A stretch of DNA of 27,722 nt, taken from Pseudomonadota bacterium. Its GTDB lineage: Bacteria; Pseudomonadota; Alphaproteobacteria; Parvibaculales; Parvibaculaceae. Of this stretch, positions 7,881 through 16,200 are shown in pieces. Where the stretch lies: positions 1 through 27,722 of the forward strand of contig JAJXZC010000728.1 in assembly GCA_021780275.1 (NCBI GenBank), read 5' to 3'. The position numbers and the translations under genes are program-made. Each line of letters opens with the position of its first letter. The first letter of the stretch is position 1. Under the pieces are notes generated by a model, which was not told where the DNA came from, made no database searches, and was given only the letters and a program-made list of their open reading frames with translations.

Positions 7881-9014
7881 ATGGCCTTAGATCGTGACGT
7901 CTTCACGCGGCAATTTGATATCTTCAAGAATCGTATCGCAAAAAAGGCCCGGCAGCCCTTCGTGTCTTTCAAAGAGGGTCTCCCGCTGGAATGGGAAGGC
8001 TACAAAGAGCAAATCCGCCTGAAGGCAATCGCTCGCCTGAGCGCAACGACTTGGCAGGCCAGTACGATTGGAAAAGGTGAGATTCTAAAACGTCTGATAT
8101 CGGCAATCGAAATTCCGCCGGAAGGAAACGACGATTACAATAATCTCGTCCGGTGGAGAGATGAAAACGGCCATGAGAGCCGATCACACCACATCCTCCT
8201 CGACGCGAGAAATGACTCCGCGTTGCGGGAAGATATCGAGGCCTGGGCATTCGAATTTTATCGTATGGATGCCGATCCGGGGACGGCATTCGAAAAACTG
8301 CGCGAGATCGTGGGGTCTCGATACGACCTCTTAGCCTACCTATTTTTTCTCAAAGATTCACAGACGTTCATGCCGATAGGCGCAAAGACCTTCGACAAGG
8401 CCTTTGAGGAATTGGAAATGGATGTCAAAACCGCGTGGAAATGCTCGTGGTCGAATTATCAGTTGTATCTCGACGCGCTACAAGAAATTCGCGACGCTCT
8501 GGGCGAGATGGACGGTCTGGCCGACGTGCGGCTTGTCGACGCCCATTCTTTTTGCTGGCTGCTAGTCCGGCCGGAAATGGAAAGACCTGACGTACTCTTT
8601 GTCGCCAGCGCTAAAGGCAAAGCTACAAACGCTAAACTCCATGGAGCGATGGAAAAATCTATCTACGAAATGGTCGAAATGACCCTAGCGACGGTCCGCA
8701 ACTCGAACGGGCAGCTCGTAACCTCAACCAAAAAGGTCAAGGAGCTTTGGATGTCGAAAAGCAGCCTCGACACTTATGTGAGGGCGTTGCTGGAGCAACA
8801 AGGCGGCAAGTGCAACTTAACCCAGCTCAACTTGCAATTTCGCGGCGAACATACAGACGAGGCGCTTCTCCCCTCGTTGGATCGGATTGATAGCGACAAG
8901 CAATACGAGGATGGCAATCTTCAGGTTGTCTGTCGCTTTATAAATAAGTGGAAAAGCGCCACACCAGACGAGGAGTTTCGTCGACTTCTGTCATTGGTTC
9001 GTGGCGGGATGTAA
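7881..9014 (+). CDS. HNH endonuclease with uncharacterised N-terminal region
   Basis: A 377-residue protein from the ATG at 7881 (two GTG codons lie just upstream; none has a strong ribosome site). Residues 145-230 (LLAYLFFLKDSQTFMPIGAK, then YQLYLDALQEIRDAL and DAHSFCWLL) resemble the region before the nuclease in restriction-type proteins, which is a recollection of pattern only. Residues 303-360 form an HNH-type core: GGKCNLT, then SLDRIDS (332-338), then YEDGNLQVVCRFINKWK (342-358). The usual CxxC zinc pairs are incomplete, with single cysteines at 311 and 351. Asp334 occupies the usual His position, as in phage-type HNH proteins. The gene is noticeably AT-richer than the plasmid backbone that follows, a sign of transfer. 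Probable DNA nuclease, perhaps restriction or defence. Confidence 0.75.
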   Translation: MALDRDVFTRQFDIFKNRIAKKARQPFVSFKEGLPLEWEGYKEQIRLKAIARLSATTWQASTIGKGEILKRLISAIEIPPEGNDDYNNLVRWRDENGHESRSHHILLDARNDSALREDIEAWAFEFYRMDADPGTAFEKLREIVGSRYDLLAYLFFLKDSQTFMPIGAKTFDKAFEELEMDVKTAWKCSWSNYQLYLDALQEIRDALGEMDGLADVRLVDAHSFCWLLVRPEMERPDVLFVASAKGKATNAKLHGAMEKSIYEMVEMTLATVRNSNGQLVTSTKKVKELWMSKSSLDTYVRALLEQQGGKCNLTQLNLQFRGEHTDEALLPSLDRIDSDKQYEDGNLQVVCRFINKWKSATPDEEFRRLLSLVRGGM

Positions 9015-9190
9015 CTTCGATTGCCGAAAGCGTGTGGTCAAGCCAGCCTTCGATTAGACGATTCTACGACAAGCCGCCAATTTGATCCGCCAAGATGGGA
9101 CCGAAAGAGAGAAGTCCCGCCGAGTTATTTTTCATTCCCATCGTTGCGCCTTTATCTCAATCGTTTCGAGAGGCAGAGGGCGGAACAGGT

Positions 9191-9241
9191 TCCGTGACGG
9201 AGTGAGTGTCGAGAGAAGAGTCTCCCGCGCCCGTCACGGAG
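9191..9241 (+). promoter_or_regulatory. Leader stem-loop overlapping the DUF932 ribosome binding site
   Basis: A perfect 10-bp stem pairs 9191-9200 (TCCGTGACGG) with 9231-9240 (CCGTCACGGA). Its loop contains a second small hairpin, GAGA (9211-9214) with TCTC (9221-9224). The GGAG ribosome site at 9238-9241 lies in the right arm of the outer stem. In RNA this would hide the site, implying translational control; in DNA it could also be a protein-binding palindrome. Related leaders precede the ParB-like and strawberry-notch genes. Confidence 0.6.
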
Positions 9242-9250
9242 TTGATTGCC

Positions 9251-10447
9251 ATGACCAATATTGAGATTTTGGAGCGCCGCCCGGAAACGTCCGGCGGCTA
9301 CAAGGTAGATGTGTCGCGCGGCCAGCGGGTTGGGCGCGTCTCGTCCGAATGGTTTTCTCGGCCCGACGATGAGCGCTATCTGTCGTTGAGCGAGCTTGCT
9401 CGCTCGGTTGGCGGCCGATCCCAGCGCAGCCGCACGCGCATGGTCGAGACTTCGTTGATCCATGTAGAGGCGAACCGCAGCGAGCCGGAGCGCCTGTCGC
9501 TGGCGCTTCCCGGCGCCTCCGCGCCGGTCGCGCCTACCCATTGGAGCTTCGGCCAGCTCGCGAGCCTTGTCGGCGCGCCGGCCGCCTATCTTCGCCAGCT
9601 CCCGGCCGCACTTGCCGGCATCAATCTGCAATATGGTCTTACGCAAAATCGCGGCGAACAGGTCAAGACGCTCGAAACCGAGGACGGCCGGGTCGAACTT
9701 CGCGCCGTCACCGGCCCGGATTACGGTCGCATCTTCGACCACGAACTGGTCGAAGCCGTGCAGCGCATCGCCGGGGATGGCACCGGCGACACGCGATGGA
9801 AAGTGCCTGGCGTGCTCGACTGGTCGACCGGAATTTACAATCCGAGAGTCGATATCACCAAGGACACGACCACACTTTATGCAAGCGATCGCGACGTCTT
9901 CCTGTTCCTGGTCGACGATCTGAATCCGATTGAAGCGGGACGCCTGCCGGATGGCTCGCCCGATATTTTCTTCCGCGGCTTCTACTGCTGGAATTCCGAG
10001 GTCGGCGCGAAGACGCTGGGCATCGCCAGCTTCTATCTGCGTGCAGTCTGCCAAAACCGCAATCTCTGGGGCGTGGAGGATTTCGAGGAGATCACCATCC
10101 GCCATTCCAAGTACGCGGCCTCGCGCTTCGCGCATGAAGCCGCGCCAGCCCTGCTGAATTTCGCGAACTCGTCGCCCATGCCCTTTATCAACGGCGTCAA
10201 AGCGGCGCGCCAAAAGATCGTGGCGCGCAATGACGAGGACCGTGCGGAATTTCTGCGCAAGCGCGGCTTCTCGAAATCCGAGACCGGCAAGATCATCGAC
10301 GCCGTCCTTTCTGAGGAAGGCCGGCCGCCCGAGAGCATTTTCGATTTCGTGCAGGGCATCACGGCGGTTGCGCGCGACAAGCCTCATCAGGATGCGCGCC
10401 TCGACTTGGAAGCCAAGGCGAAAAAGCTCCTCGATCGCGCCGCTTGA
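9251..10447 (+). CDS. DUF932 domain-containing plasmid protein
   Basis: A 398-residue protein of the DUF932 (phage/plasmid-like) family, recognisable from THWSFGQLASLVGAPAAYL (96-114), LQYGLTQNRG, the central FLVDDLNPIE segment, FFRGFYCWNSEVG and the FYLRAVCQNRNLWG block. The biochemical role is not established. Such proteins are frequent beside antirestriction and ParB-like genes on conjugative plasmids. I chose ATG 9251 because GGAG lies nine bases upstream and upstream residues are not family-like; a GTG at 9206 would add 15 residues. The gene is preceded by a ribosome-site-masking stem-loop and followed 29 bp after its stop by a strong terminator, so it is probably transcribed alone. Confidence 0.88.
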   Translation: MTNIEILERRPETSGGYKVDVSRGQRVGRVSSEWFSRPDDERYLSLSELARSVGGRSQRSRTRMVETSLIHVEANRSEPERLSLALPGASAPVAPTHWSFGQLASLVGAPAAYLRQLPAALAGINLQYGLTQNRGEQVKTLETEDGRVELRAVTGPDYGRIFDHELVEAVQRIAGDGTGDTRWKVPGVLDWSTGIYNPRVDITKDTTTLYASDRDVFLFLVDDLNPIEAGRLPDGSPDIFFRGFYCWNSEVGAKTLGIASFYLRAVCQNRNLWGVEDFEEITIRHSKYAASRFAHEAAPALLNFANSSPMPFINGVKAARQKIVARNDEDRAEFLRKRGFSKSETGKIIDAVLSEEGRPPESIFDFVQGITAVARDKPHQDARLDLEAKAKKLLDRAA

Positions 10448-10476
10448 ATATGACCGCTTTCATTCGCTGAGCCGCT

Positions 10477-10517
10477 GCGCCGCCCTTTTAGAGCAAGAGG
10501 GCGGCGCTTCGCTTTTT
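10477..10517 (+). terminator. Rho-independent-type terminator after DUF932
   Basis: A perfect 10-bp stem (GCGCCGCCCT at 10477-10486 with AGGGCGGCGC at 10498-10507), an 11-base loop, and a T5 tract at 10513-10517 five bases after the stem. It separates the DUF932 unit from the ParB-like gene. Confidence 0.75.
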
Positions 10518-10562
10518 GGCGGGTTTGGGCTGAGAGAGAGGCTCTCGGCGCCCGTCGAGGAG
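10518..10562 (+). promoter_or_regulatory. GAGAGA leader of the ParB-like gene
   Basis: An inner hairpin GAGAG-AGG-CTCTC (10534-10546) lies within a weaker outer pairing of GGCGGG (10518-10523) with CCCGTC (10551-10556, one G-U pair). The ribosome site GAGGAG (10557-10562) follows directly, eight bases before the ATG. The layout and the string GCGCCCGTC before the ribosome site match the DUF932 leader. Confidence 0.5.
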
Positions 10563-10570
10563 TAAAGGTC

Positions 10571-12709
10571 ATGGCGACTGCCGTTCAGAAAATCATACTC
10601 GCGTCCGCGCGCGATATTCCCTTCAACAAGCTGGCGTTGAGTCAGTCGAACGTACGCCGCGTCAAGGCCGGCCAGTCGATCGAGGAACTGGCGGAATCGA
10701 TCGCGCGCCGGGGCCTCATCCAGAGCCTGCATGTCAGGCCCATCCTTGACGCTGACGGGGTTGAGACGGGAACGTTCGAAGTGCCGGCGGGCGGGCGCCG
10801 CTATCGGGCGCTGGAAATGCTCGTCAAACAGAAGCGCCTCAACAAGACGGCGCCGGTCCCCTGCATCGTGTCCGACGCCAAAGGCAACATTCTGGTCGAT
10901 GAGGTCTCCTTGGCGGAAAACATCGAGCGTGCGCCGCTGCACCCGCTCGATCAGTTTCGCGCTTTTCAGGCCATGCGCGAAAAGGGCATGACTGAGGAAG
11001 CCATAGCGGCGGCGTTCTTCGTCGGTGTCAATGTCGTGAAACAGCGCCTGCGCCTGGTCGCCGTCTCGCCCAATCTGCTTGACGTCTATGCCGATGACGG
11101 CATGACGCTTGAGCAATTGATGGCCTTCACCGTCGCGCCCGACCACGCGCGCCAGGAACAAGTTTGGGAAGCCGTCCGCAACGGCTGGCAGAAGGAGCCC
11201 TATCACATCCGTCGCATGCTGACGGAAAGCGCGGTGCGCGCCTCCGACAAGCGCGCCATGTTCGTCGGCGTTGACGCATATGAAGCGACGGGCGGCGTCG
11301 TGCTGCGCGATCTCTTTCAGTCGGACGATGGCGGCTGGCTCCAGGATGTCGCGCTTCTCGATCGGCTGGCGTCGGAAAAATTGAAAGCCGCGGCTGACGA
11401 AGTCGCCGCCGAGGGCTGGAAATGGATCGAGGCAGCGTTGAACTTGCCATATGGAATCACATATGGACTGCGCCAATTGTCCGGCGCGCCCGTTGAACTC
11501 AACGACGACGAAAAGTCCGCCTTCGAAGCCTTGCAGGCGGAGCGGAACGAACTTGAAGCGCAGTACGAGGCTGCGGACGAACTGCCCGAATACGCCGATC
11601 TGCGCCTCGGCGAAATCGAAGCCGAGTTGGAGAAAATCAATCATCGCCTGCTGCGCTATGACGAAGCTGAAATCGCGCGCGCCGGCGCCTTTGTCAGCGT
11701 CGGCGCCAATGGCGCCCTCGTCGTCGATCGCGGCTATGTGCGACCCGCCGACGAAGCGCCGGAACCGATTGAACCGGTCGCCGCCGATGAAAGCGACGAT
11801 GTGTCGGCCAACGCGCCGACGCCTGAGCAGATCAGCCGACCTGCCGTCATCGTTTTGAATGGTGAAACTTTGCCGACCGAAGACGAGGAGGAGGACGGCA
11901 TCAAGCCGCTGCCCGACCGTCTCGTCGCAGAGCTGACGGCCCATCGCACACTGGCGTTGCGCGACGCGCTGGCGAACCACCCGCATGTCGCGATGACCGC
12001 CTTGCTGCACAAACTGGTGTCGGACAACTTTCTCCACCCGGCGGCGCCAGGCTGCATAGAAGCCAGCGTCCGGCATATCTATTTCCCCGCCCAGACCGAG
12101 GAGTTGAAAGACTGCGCCTCGGCGCAAGCCATCGATGAGCGGCGATTGAATTGGGGCGATCACATCCCCGCTGGCGACGAAAATCTTTGGGATTGGCTGA
12201 CGGCGCTCGACGATGGCCATCGCATGGCTCTGCTCGCCCATTGCGTCAGCTATGGCGTCAACGCCCTTCACGAAAGGCCGAACCCATATAGCGGCGCCGG
12301 CGTGAGCGAACAGGGATTGAAACTGCGAATGACCCAGGCCGACCGCTTGGCGCAAGCAACCGGCCTCGACATGGTGGAAGCGGGATGGAGACCGACAGTC
12401 GGCAATTATCTCGGCCGCGTCACCAAGGCGCGCATCCTCGAAGCCGTCCGCGAAGGCGCCGGCGAGAAAGCCGTTCAGCTCATCGGGCATCTTAAGAAGG
12501 GCGACATGGCGAAGGAGGCCGAACGGTTGCTCGCCGACACCGGCTGGCTGCCGGAGCCGTTGCGCGGATCGGGCGCTGGCGCACCGGCCATCGCAGAGGC
12601 GACCACAGACGCCGAGGGCGAAGACCGTGGCGAACTGCCGGATTTCCTTACGGAGGATGACGAAGGCGAGCCTGAGGATGAAACGGCGGCTCCGCTCGCC
12701 GCTGAATGA
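10571..12709 (+). CDS. ParB/RepB/Spo0J-family plasmid protein (long form)
   Basis: A 712-residue protein with an N-terminal ParB nuclease-like domain. It has LSQSNVRRVKAG (23-34), LAESIARRGLIQSLHVRP (40-57), AGGRRYRAL (73-81) and the box LAENIERAPLHP (114-125). A helix-turn-helix follows (about 138-165, MTEEAIAAAFFVGVNVVKQRL). True partition ParB proteins are about 300 residues. Here a further ~500 residues follow, including an acidic, coiled-coil-prone stretch (about 315-370) and an acidic C-terminus. No parA is adjacent; the only ParA-like gene is 12 kb away. A CTP-binding ParB-like role in DNA handling or regulation is likely, and classical partition less so. ATG 10571 has GAGGAG eight bases upstream. 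A long antisense frame runs through the gene but lacks family features. Confidence 0.87.
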   Translation: MATAVQKIILASARDIPFNKLALSQSNVRRVKAGQSIEELAESIARRGLIQSLHVRPILDADGVETGTFEVPAGGRRYRALEMLVKQKRLNKTAPVPCIVSDAKGNILVDEVSLAENIERAPLHPLDQFRAFQAMREKGMTEEAIAAAFFVGVNVVKQRLRLVAVSPNLLDVYADDGMTLEQLMAFTVAPDHARQEQVWEAVRNGWQKEPYHIRRMLTESAVRASDKRAMFVGVDAYEATGGVVLRDLFQSDDGGWLQDVALLDRLASEKLKAAADEVAAEGWKWIEAALNLPYGITYGLRQLSGAPVELNDDEKSAFEALQAERNELEAQYEAADELPEYADLRLGEIEAELEKINHRLLRYDEAEIARAGAFVSVGANGALVVDRGYVRPADEAPEPIEPVAADESDDVSANAPTPEQISRPAVIVLNGETLPTEDEEEDGIKPLPDRLVAELTAHRTLALRDALANHPHVAMTALLHKLVSDNFLHPAAPGCIEASVRHIYFPAQTEELKDCASAQAIDERRLNWGDHIPAGDENLWDWLTALDDGHRMALLAHCVSYGVNALHERPNPYSGAGVSEQGLKLRMTQADRLAQATGLDMVEAGWRPTVGNYLGRVTKARILEAVREGAGEKAVQLIGHLKKGDMAKEAERLLADTGWLPEPLRGSGAGAPAIAEATTDAEGEDRGELPDFLTEDDEGEPEDETAAPLAAE

Positions 12710-12717
12710 CGCGCCCT

Positions 12718-12790
12718 GCCGCCGACGGCCAATGGGATGTCGGCGGCGCAGATGACCGAACTCCCACCTGGCCATCGCGCCAGGCGTTTT
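12718..12790 (+). terminator. Tandem hairpins between ParB-like and DUF6117 genes
   Basis: Two hairpins follow the ParB-like stop. The first has a 9-bp perfect stem (GCCGCCGAC at 12718-12726 with GTCGGCGGC at 12739-12747) and no T-tract. The second (CCTGGC at 12767-12772 with GCCAGG at 12779-12784) is followed by TTTT at 12787-12790. Partial termination or message stabilisation is possible; read-through into DUF6117 cannot be excluded. Confidence 0.45.
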
Positions 12791-12807
12791 CACTTCAGGA
12801 GTCACAC

Positions 12808-13035
12808 ATGAGTATTCCCGATTACGCCCGCGCTAATTTCCAGACCCTGTTAACCGCCGCCGCCAAAGGCGACCTTGCGCTGATAGAATGCGCCGACGCC
12901 GTTTCCGGCGATCCGCACTTTGTCATTTGCGTGGTCGGTTGCGACGGCGAGGAATTCGTCTTCACGCCTTTCGGCCATCTCGCCGAGGGCAATCCGTACG
13001 AGGCCTATCATCCACCGGTTGCCACGCCGCCGTGA
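12808..13035 (+). CDS. DUF6117 family protein
   Basis: A 75-residue protein matching the small DUF6117 family of alphaproteobacterial plasmids. It begins MSIPDYARANFQTLLTAA, then has LALIECADAVSG, HFVICVVGCDGEEFVFTPF and the ending GHLAEGNPYEAYHPP. The function is unknown; it is a compact alpha/beta protein without a membrane segment. The ATG at 12808 is supported by AGGAG six bases upstream. It sits between the ParB-like and strawberry-notch genes, its usual neighbours as I recall them, and is closed by a strong terminator 43 bp downstream. Confidence 0.82.
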   Translation: MSIPDYARANFQTLLTAAAKGDLALIECADAVSGDPHFVICVVGCDGEEFVFTPFGHLAEGNPYEAYHPPVATPP

Positions 13036-13077
13036 CGTCGTTCAGGCGCGCAGACGGCAACCTGATCGAACATTTGA

Positions 13078-13107
13078 GGCGCCCTGCAACTGCTGGGCGC
13101 CTTTTTT
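13078..13107 (+). terminator. Rho-independent terminator after DUF6117
   Basis: A perfect 7-bp stem (GGCGCCC at 13078-13084 with GGGCGCC at 13095-13101), a 10-base loop and an uninterrupted T6 tract at 13102-13107. It is the clearest intrinsic terminator in the window and isolates the strawberry-notch gene as a new transcription unit. Confidence 0.85.
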
Positions 13108-13167
13108 CATGTCGGATCGAACAGAGGAAGAGGATCGCCGGAAAGGGGGAATTCGGGCGGTTCGTGA

Positions 13168-13207
13168 GAGAGCGCCGTCCGGGTCCTGACCTTTCCGCTC
13201 TCCGAGG
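13168..13207 (+). promoter_or_regulatory. GAGAGAG leader of the strawberry-notch gene
   Basis: A 7-bp stem pairs GAGAGCG (13168-13174) with CGCTCTC (13196-13202) around a 21-base loop, and the GAGG ribosome site (13204-13207) follows two bases later. It is a looser member of the same leader type as those at 9191 and 10518: a GAGAGA strand pairing just before the ribosome site. Confidence 0.42.
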
Positions 13208-13215
13208 TTTTGCCC

Positions 13216-16200
13216 ATGAACATCATGTCGCCCGTGACGCGCGCGCCGGCAGCGCTCGGCTCGTCAGCCTCCGCGATCTATGCCGCCGCCGAGGCGCTTC
13301 GCTCTCGTCTCGAAACCGGCGCCGCCATCGATGCGGCCTCGTTGCGCGCCGCCATGGAACAAGCTTTCGGCGCCTCGGATGCATCCGGCGCCTGGAGTTG
13401 GAAAGACGGCTATGACGCCTGCGAAGTCGCCACCGTCCTGTTCCTGCAAAAATATGGCAAGGCCCTGTTCCACAAGTCGCCGTCGACCCTGGCGCGCCTC
13501 GCCTCTCTGAACAAGATCGCCGGCCTTCTGCCGACCCACACCCGCCGCACCGAGGATAGCCAGGCCCTTCAGCAATTCTCGACGCCCGCACCGCTTGCCC
13601 TCGCGGCGCTGGCAGCGGCGGGCGTATCGCCGACCGATGTTGTCCTTGAGCCTTCTGCCGGCACAGGACTGCTTGCCGCTTTCGCGGAAATCGCCGGCGC
13701 GCGTCTCATCCTGAACGAATGGGCCGACCAGCGCGCCGATCTCCTTTCCCTGCTATTCCCGCAACATTCCGTGAGCCGTTTCGACGCGACGCAGATCGAC
13801 GATTATCTCGGCGTCGACGCCGCACCGACGGTCGTGCTGATGAATCCGCCCTTCTCCGCTTTGGCGCATGTCGAAGGACGAGTAGCGGACGCCGCCTTCC
13901 GCCATATCGTGTCCGCATTCAATCTTCTGGCGCCGGGCGGTCGCCTGGTGACAATCACCGGCGCCAATGTTTCGCCCGACGCGCCAGCCTGGCGCGACGC
14001 TTTCATTCGCTTGCAGGAGCGCGGCTCCGTCGTCTTCACCGCCGCTATCGCCGGTGCGGTTTATGCAAAGCACGGGACGACATTCCCGACGCGGCTCACC
14101 GTGATCGACAAGCGTCCGGCGCAAAATGCCAACGCGCTGCCGGCGTCAATTGGGCTGGCGCAGAATGTCGCGACATTGCTGGGCTGGATCGAGGATCACG
14201 CTCCTCCGCGGCTCGCCTCTCCTTTGGTTTCGGAGCCGCAACCACGCAAGTCTCCCGTCGCCGCGCGGAGACTTTTGCGTCCTGTGGCAAAGGCGCCCGT
14301 GCCGACCCGCCTGTCACTGATTGATCCCGAGGGCGTCGATCTCGCCTATGAGACCGTCGACTGGACGCAGCCCGAAGGCGCGCGACTGACCGACGCGATT
14401 TACGAGGAATACGGATTGCAATCGATCCGCATTCCGAAGGCTCAGCCGCATCCGACCAAACTTGTCCAGTCTGCGGCGATGGCAAGCGTTGCGCCGCCAA
14501 AGCCCGGCTATCGGCCAAAATTGCCTGCACGCGTCGTCACAGATGGCTTGCTGTCGGACGCCCAACTCGAAACCGTCATTTACGCGGGCGAGGCCCATGC
14601 CGATTTTCTTGCAGGCGCCTGGACGGTCGATGAGAACTTCGATGTCGTCAAAGCGGCGGCGAAAGGCGCCGAGGGCGCAATCCGCTTTCGCCGAGGCTTC
14701 ATGCTGGGCGACGGGACTGGCGCGGGCAAAGGCCGACAATCCTCCGGCATCATCCTCGACAATTTCTTGCGCGGGCGCCGCAAGGCTTTGTGGATCAGCA
14801 AGTCCGACAAGTTGATTGAAGATGCCCAGCGCGACTGGGCCGCGCTTGGCATGGAGCGCCTGCTGGTCACGCCGCTGTCGCGCTTTTCGCAGGGCAAGAA
14901 AATCGCGCTGGCGGAAGGCATTCTTTTCACGACCTATGCGACCTTGCGGTCGGATGATCGCGGCGAGAAAATTTCGCGCGTAAAACAGATCGTCGAATGG
15001 CTGGGCGCCAATTTCGACGGCGTGGTGATTTTCGACGAGAGCCACGCCATGCAGAACGCCGGCGGCGGCCAAGGCGAGCGCGGTGAGGTTTCAGCCTCGC
15101 AACAGGGGCGCGCCGGCCTGCGTCTCCAGCACGCCTTGCCCAATGCGCGCGTCGTTTACGTTTCCGCGACAGGGGCGACCTCCGTCCACAATCTCGCCTA
15201 TGCGCAGCGGCTCGGCCTATGGGGCGGCGAGGATTTTCCTTTCGCGACGCGCGCCGAATTCGTCACGGCGATCGAGGCCGGCGGCGTCGCCGCCATGGAA
15301 GTTTTGGCGCGCGATCTCAAGGCGCTCGGCCTCTATACCGCCCGCTCGCTCTCCTATGATGGCGTCGAATATGAATTGGTCGAGCACAAGCTTACCGACG
15401 ATCAGCGCCGCATTTACGATGCCTATGCCGGCGCCTTTGCGGTCATTCACAACAATCTCGACGCCGCCATGGAAGCCGCCAATATCACCGGCTCCGAGGG
15501 CACGCTGAACCGGCAGGCCAAATCCGCCGCGCGCTCAGCCTTCGAAAGCGCCAAGCAGCGTTTCTTCGGCCACCTGCTCACCAGCATGAAGACGCCGACA
15601 CTCATCGCGTCGATCGACCACGATCTTGAAGCCGGCCATGCCGCGGTGGTGCAGATTGTTTCGACCGGCGAAGCGCTGATGGAGCGACGCCTGGCGGAAA
15701 TCTCCCCCGAGGAATGGAACGACGTCCGCGTCGATATCACGCCTCGGGAATACGTGCTCGACTATCTCGCCCATTCCTTCCCGGTCCAGCTTTATGAGCC
15801 GTTCACCGACGCCGAGGGCAACCTGTCATCGCGCCCCGTCCATCGCGACGGCCAACCGGTCGAAAGCCGCGAGGCCGTGGCGCGGCGTGACCGCTTGATC
15901 GAACATCTCGCTTCGCTTCCGCCGGTTCCAGGCGCCCTCGACCAGATCGTCCAGCGTTTCGGCGCCGACGTGGTCGCCGAAGTCACCGGCCGCTCGCGCC
16001 GTATCGTCCGCAAATCTTCCGTTGCCGGCGATCGCCTGGTTGTCGAGAACCGCGCGGCCTCGGCCAATCTCGCCGAGACCGCCGCGTTCATGGACGACAA
16101 GAAGCGCGTCCTGGTGTTTTCCGACGCGGGCGGCACCGGGCGCAGCTATCACGCCGACCTGTCCGCCCGAAATCAGCGCTTGCGCGTCCATTATCTCTTG

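Noticed and set aside
9152..10387. A 411-codon - strand open frame
   Set aside because: Antisense to the recognisable DUF932 gene and without protein-like features.
10571..12709. ParB-like gene considered as the plasmid partition parB with a centromere
   Set aside because: It is far longer than partition ParB proteins, no parA is adjacent and no parS-like repeats were found nearby.
10460..12805. A 781-codon - strand open frame
   Set aside because: It is the antisense shadow of the ParB-like gene, common in high-GC DNA; its translation shows no domain and it would run through two terminators and leader elements of + strand genes.
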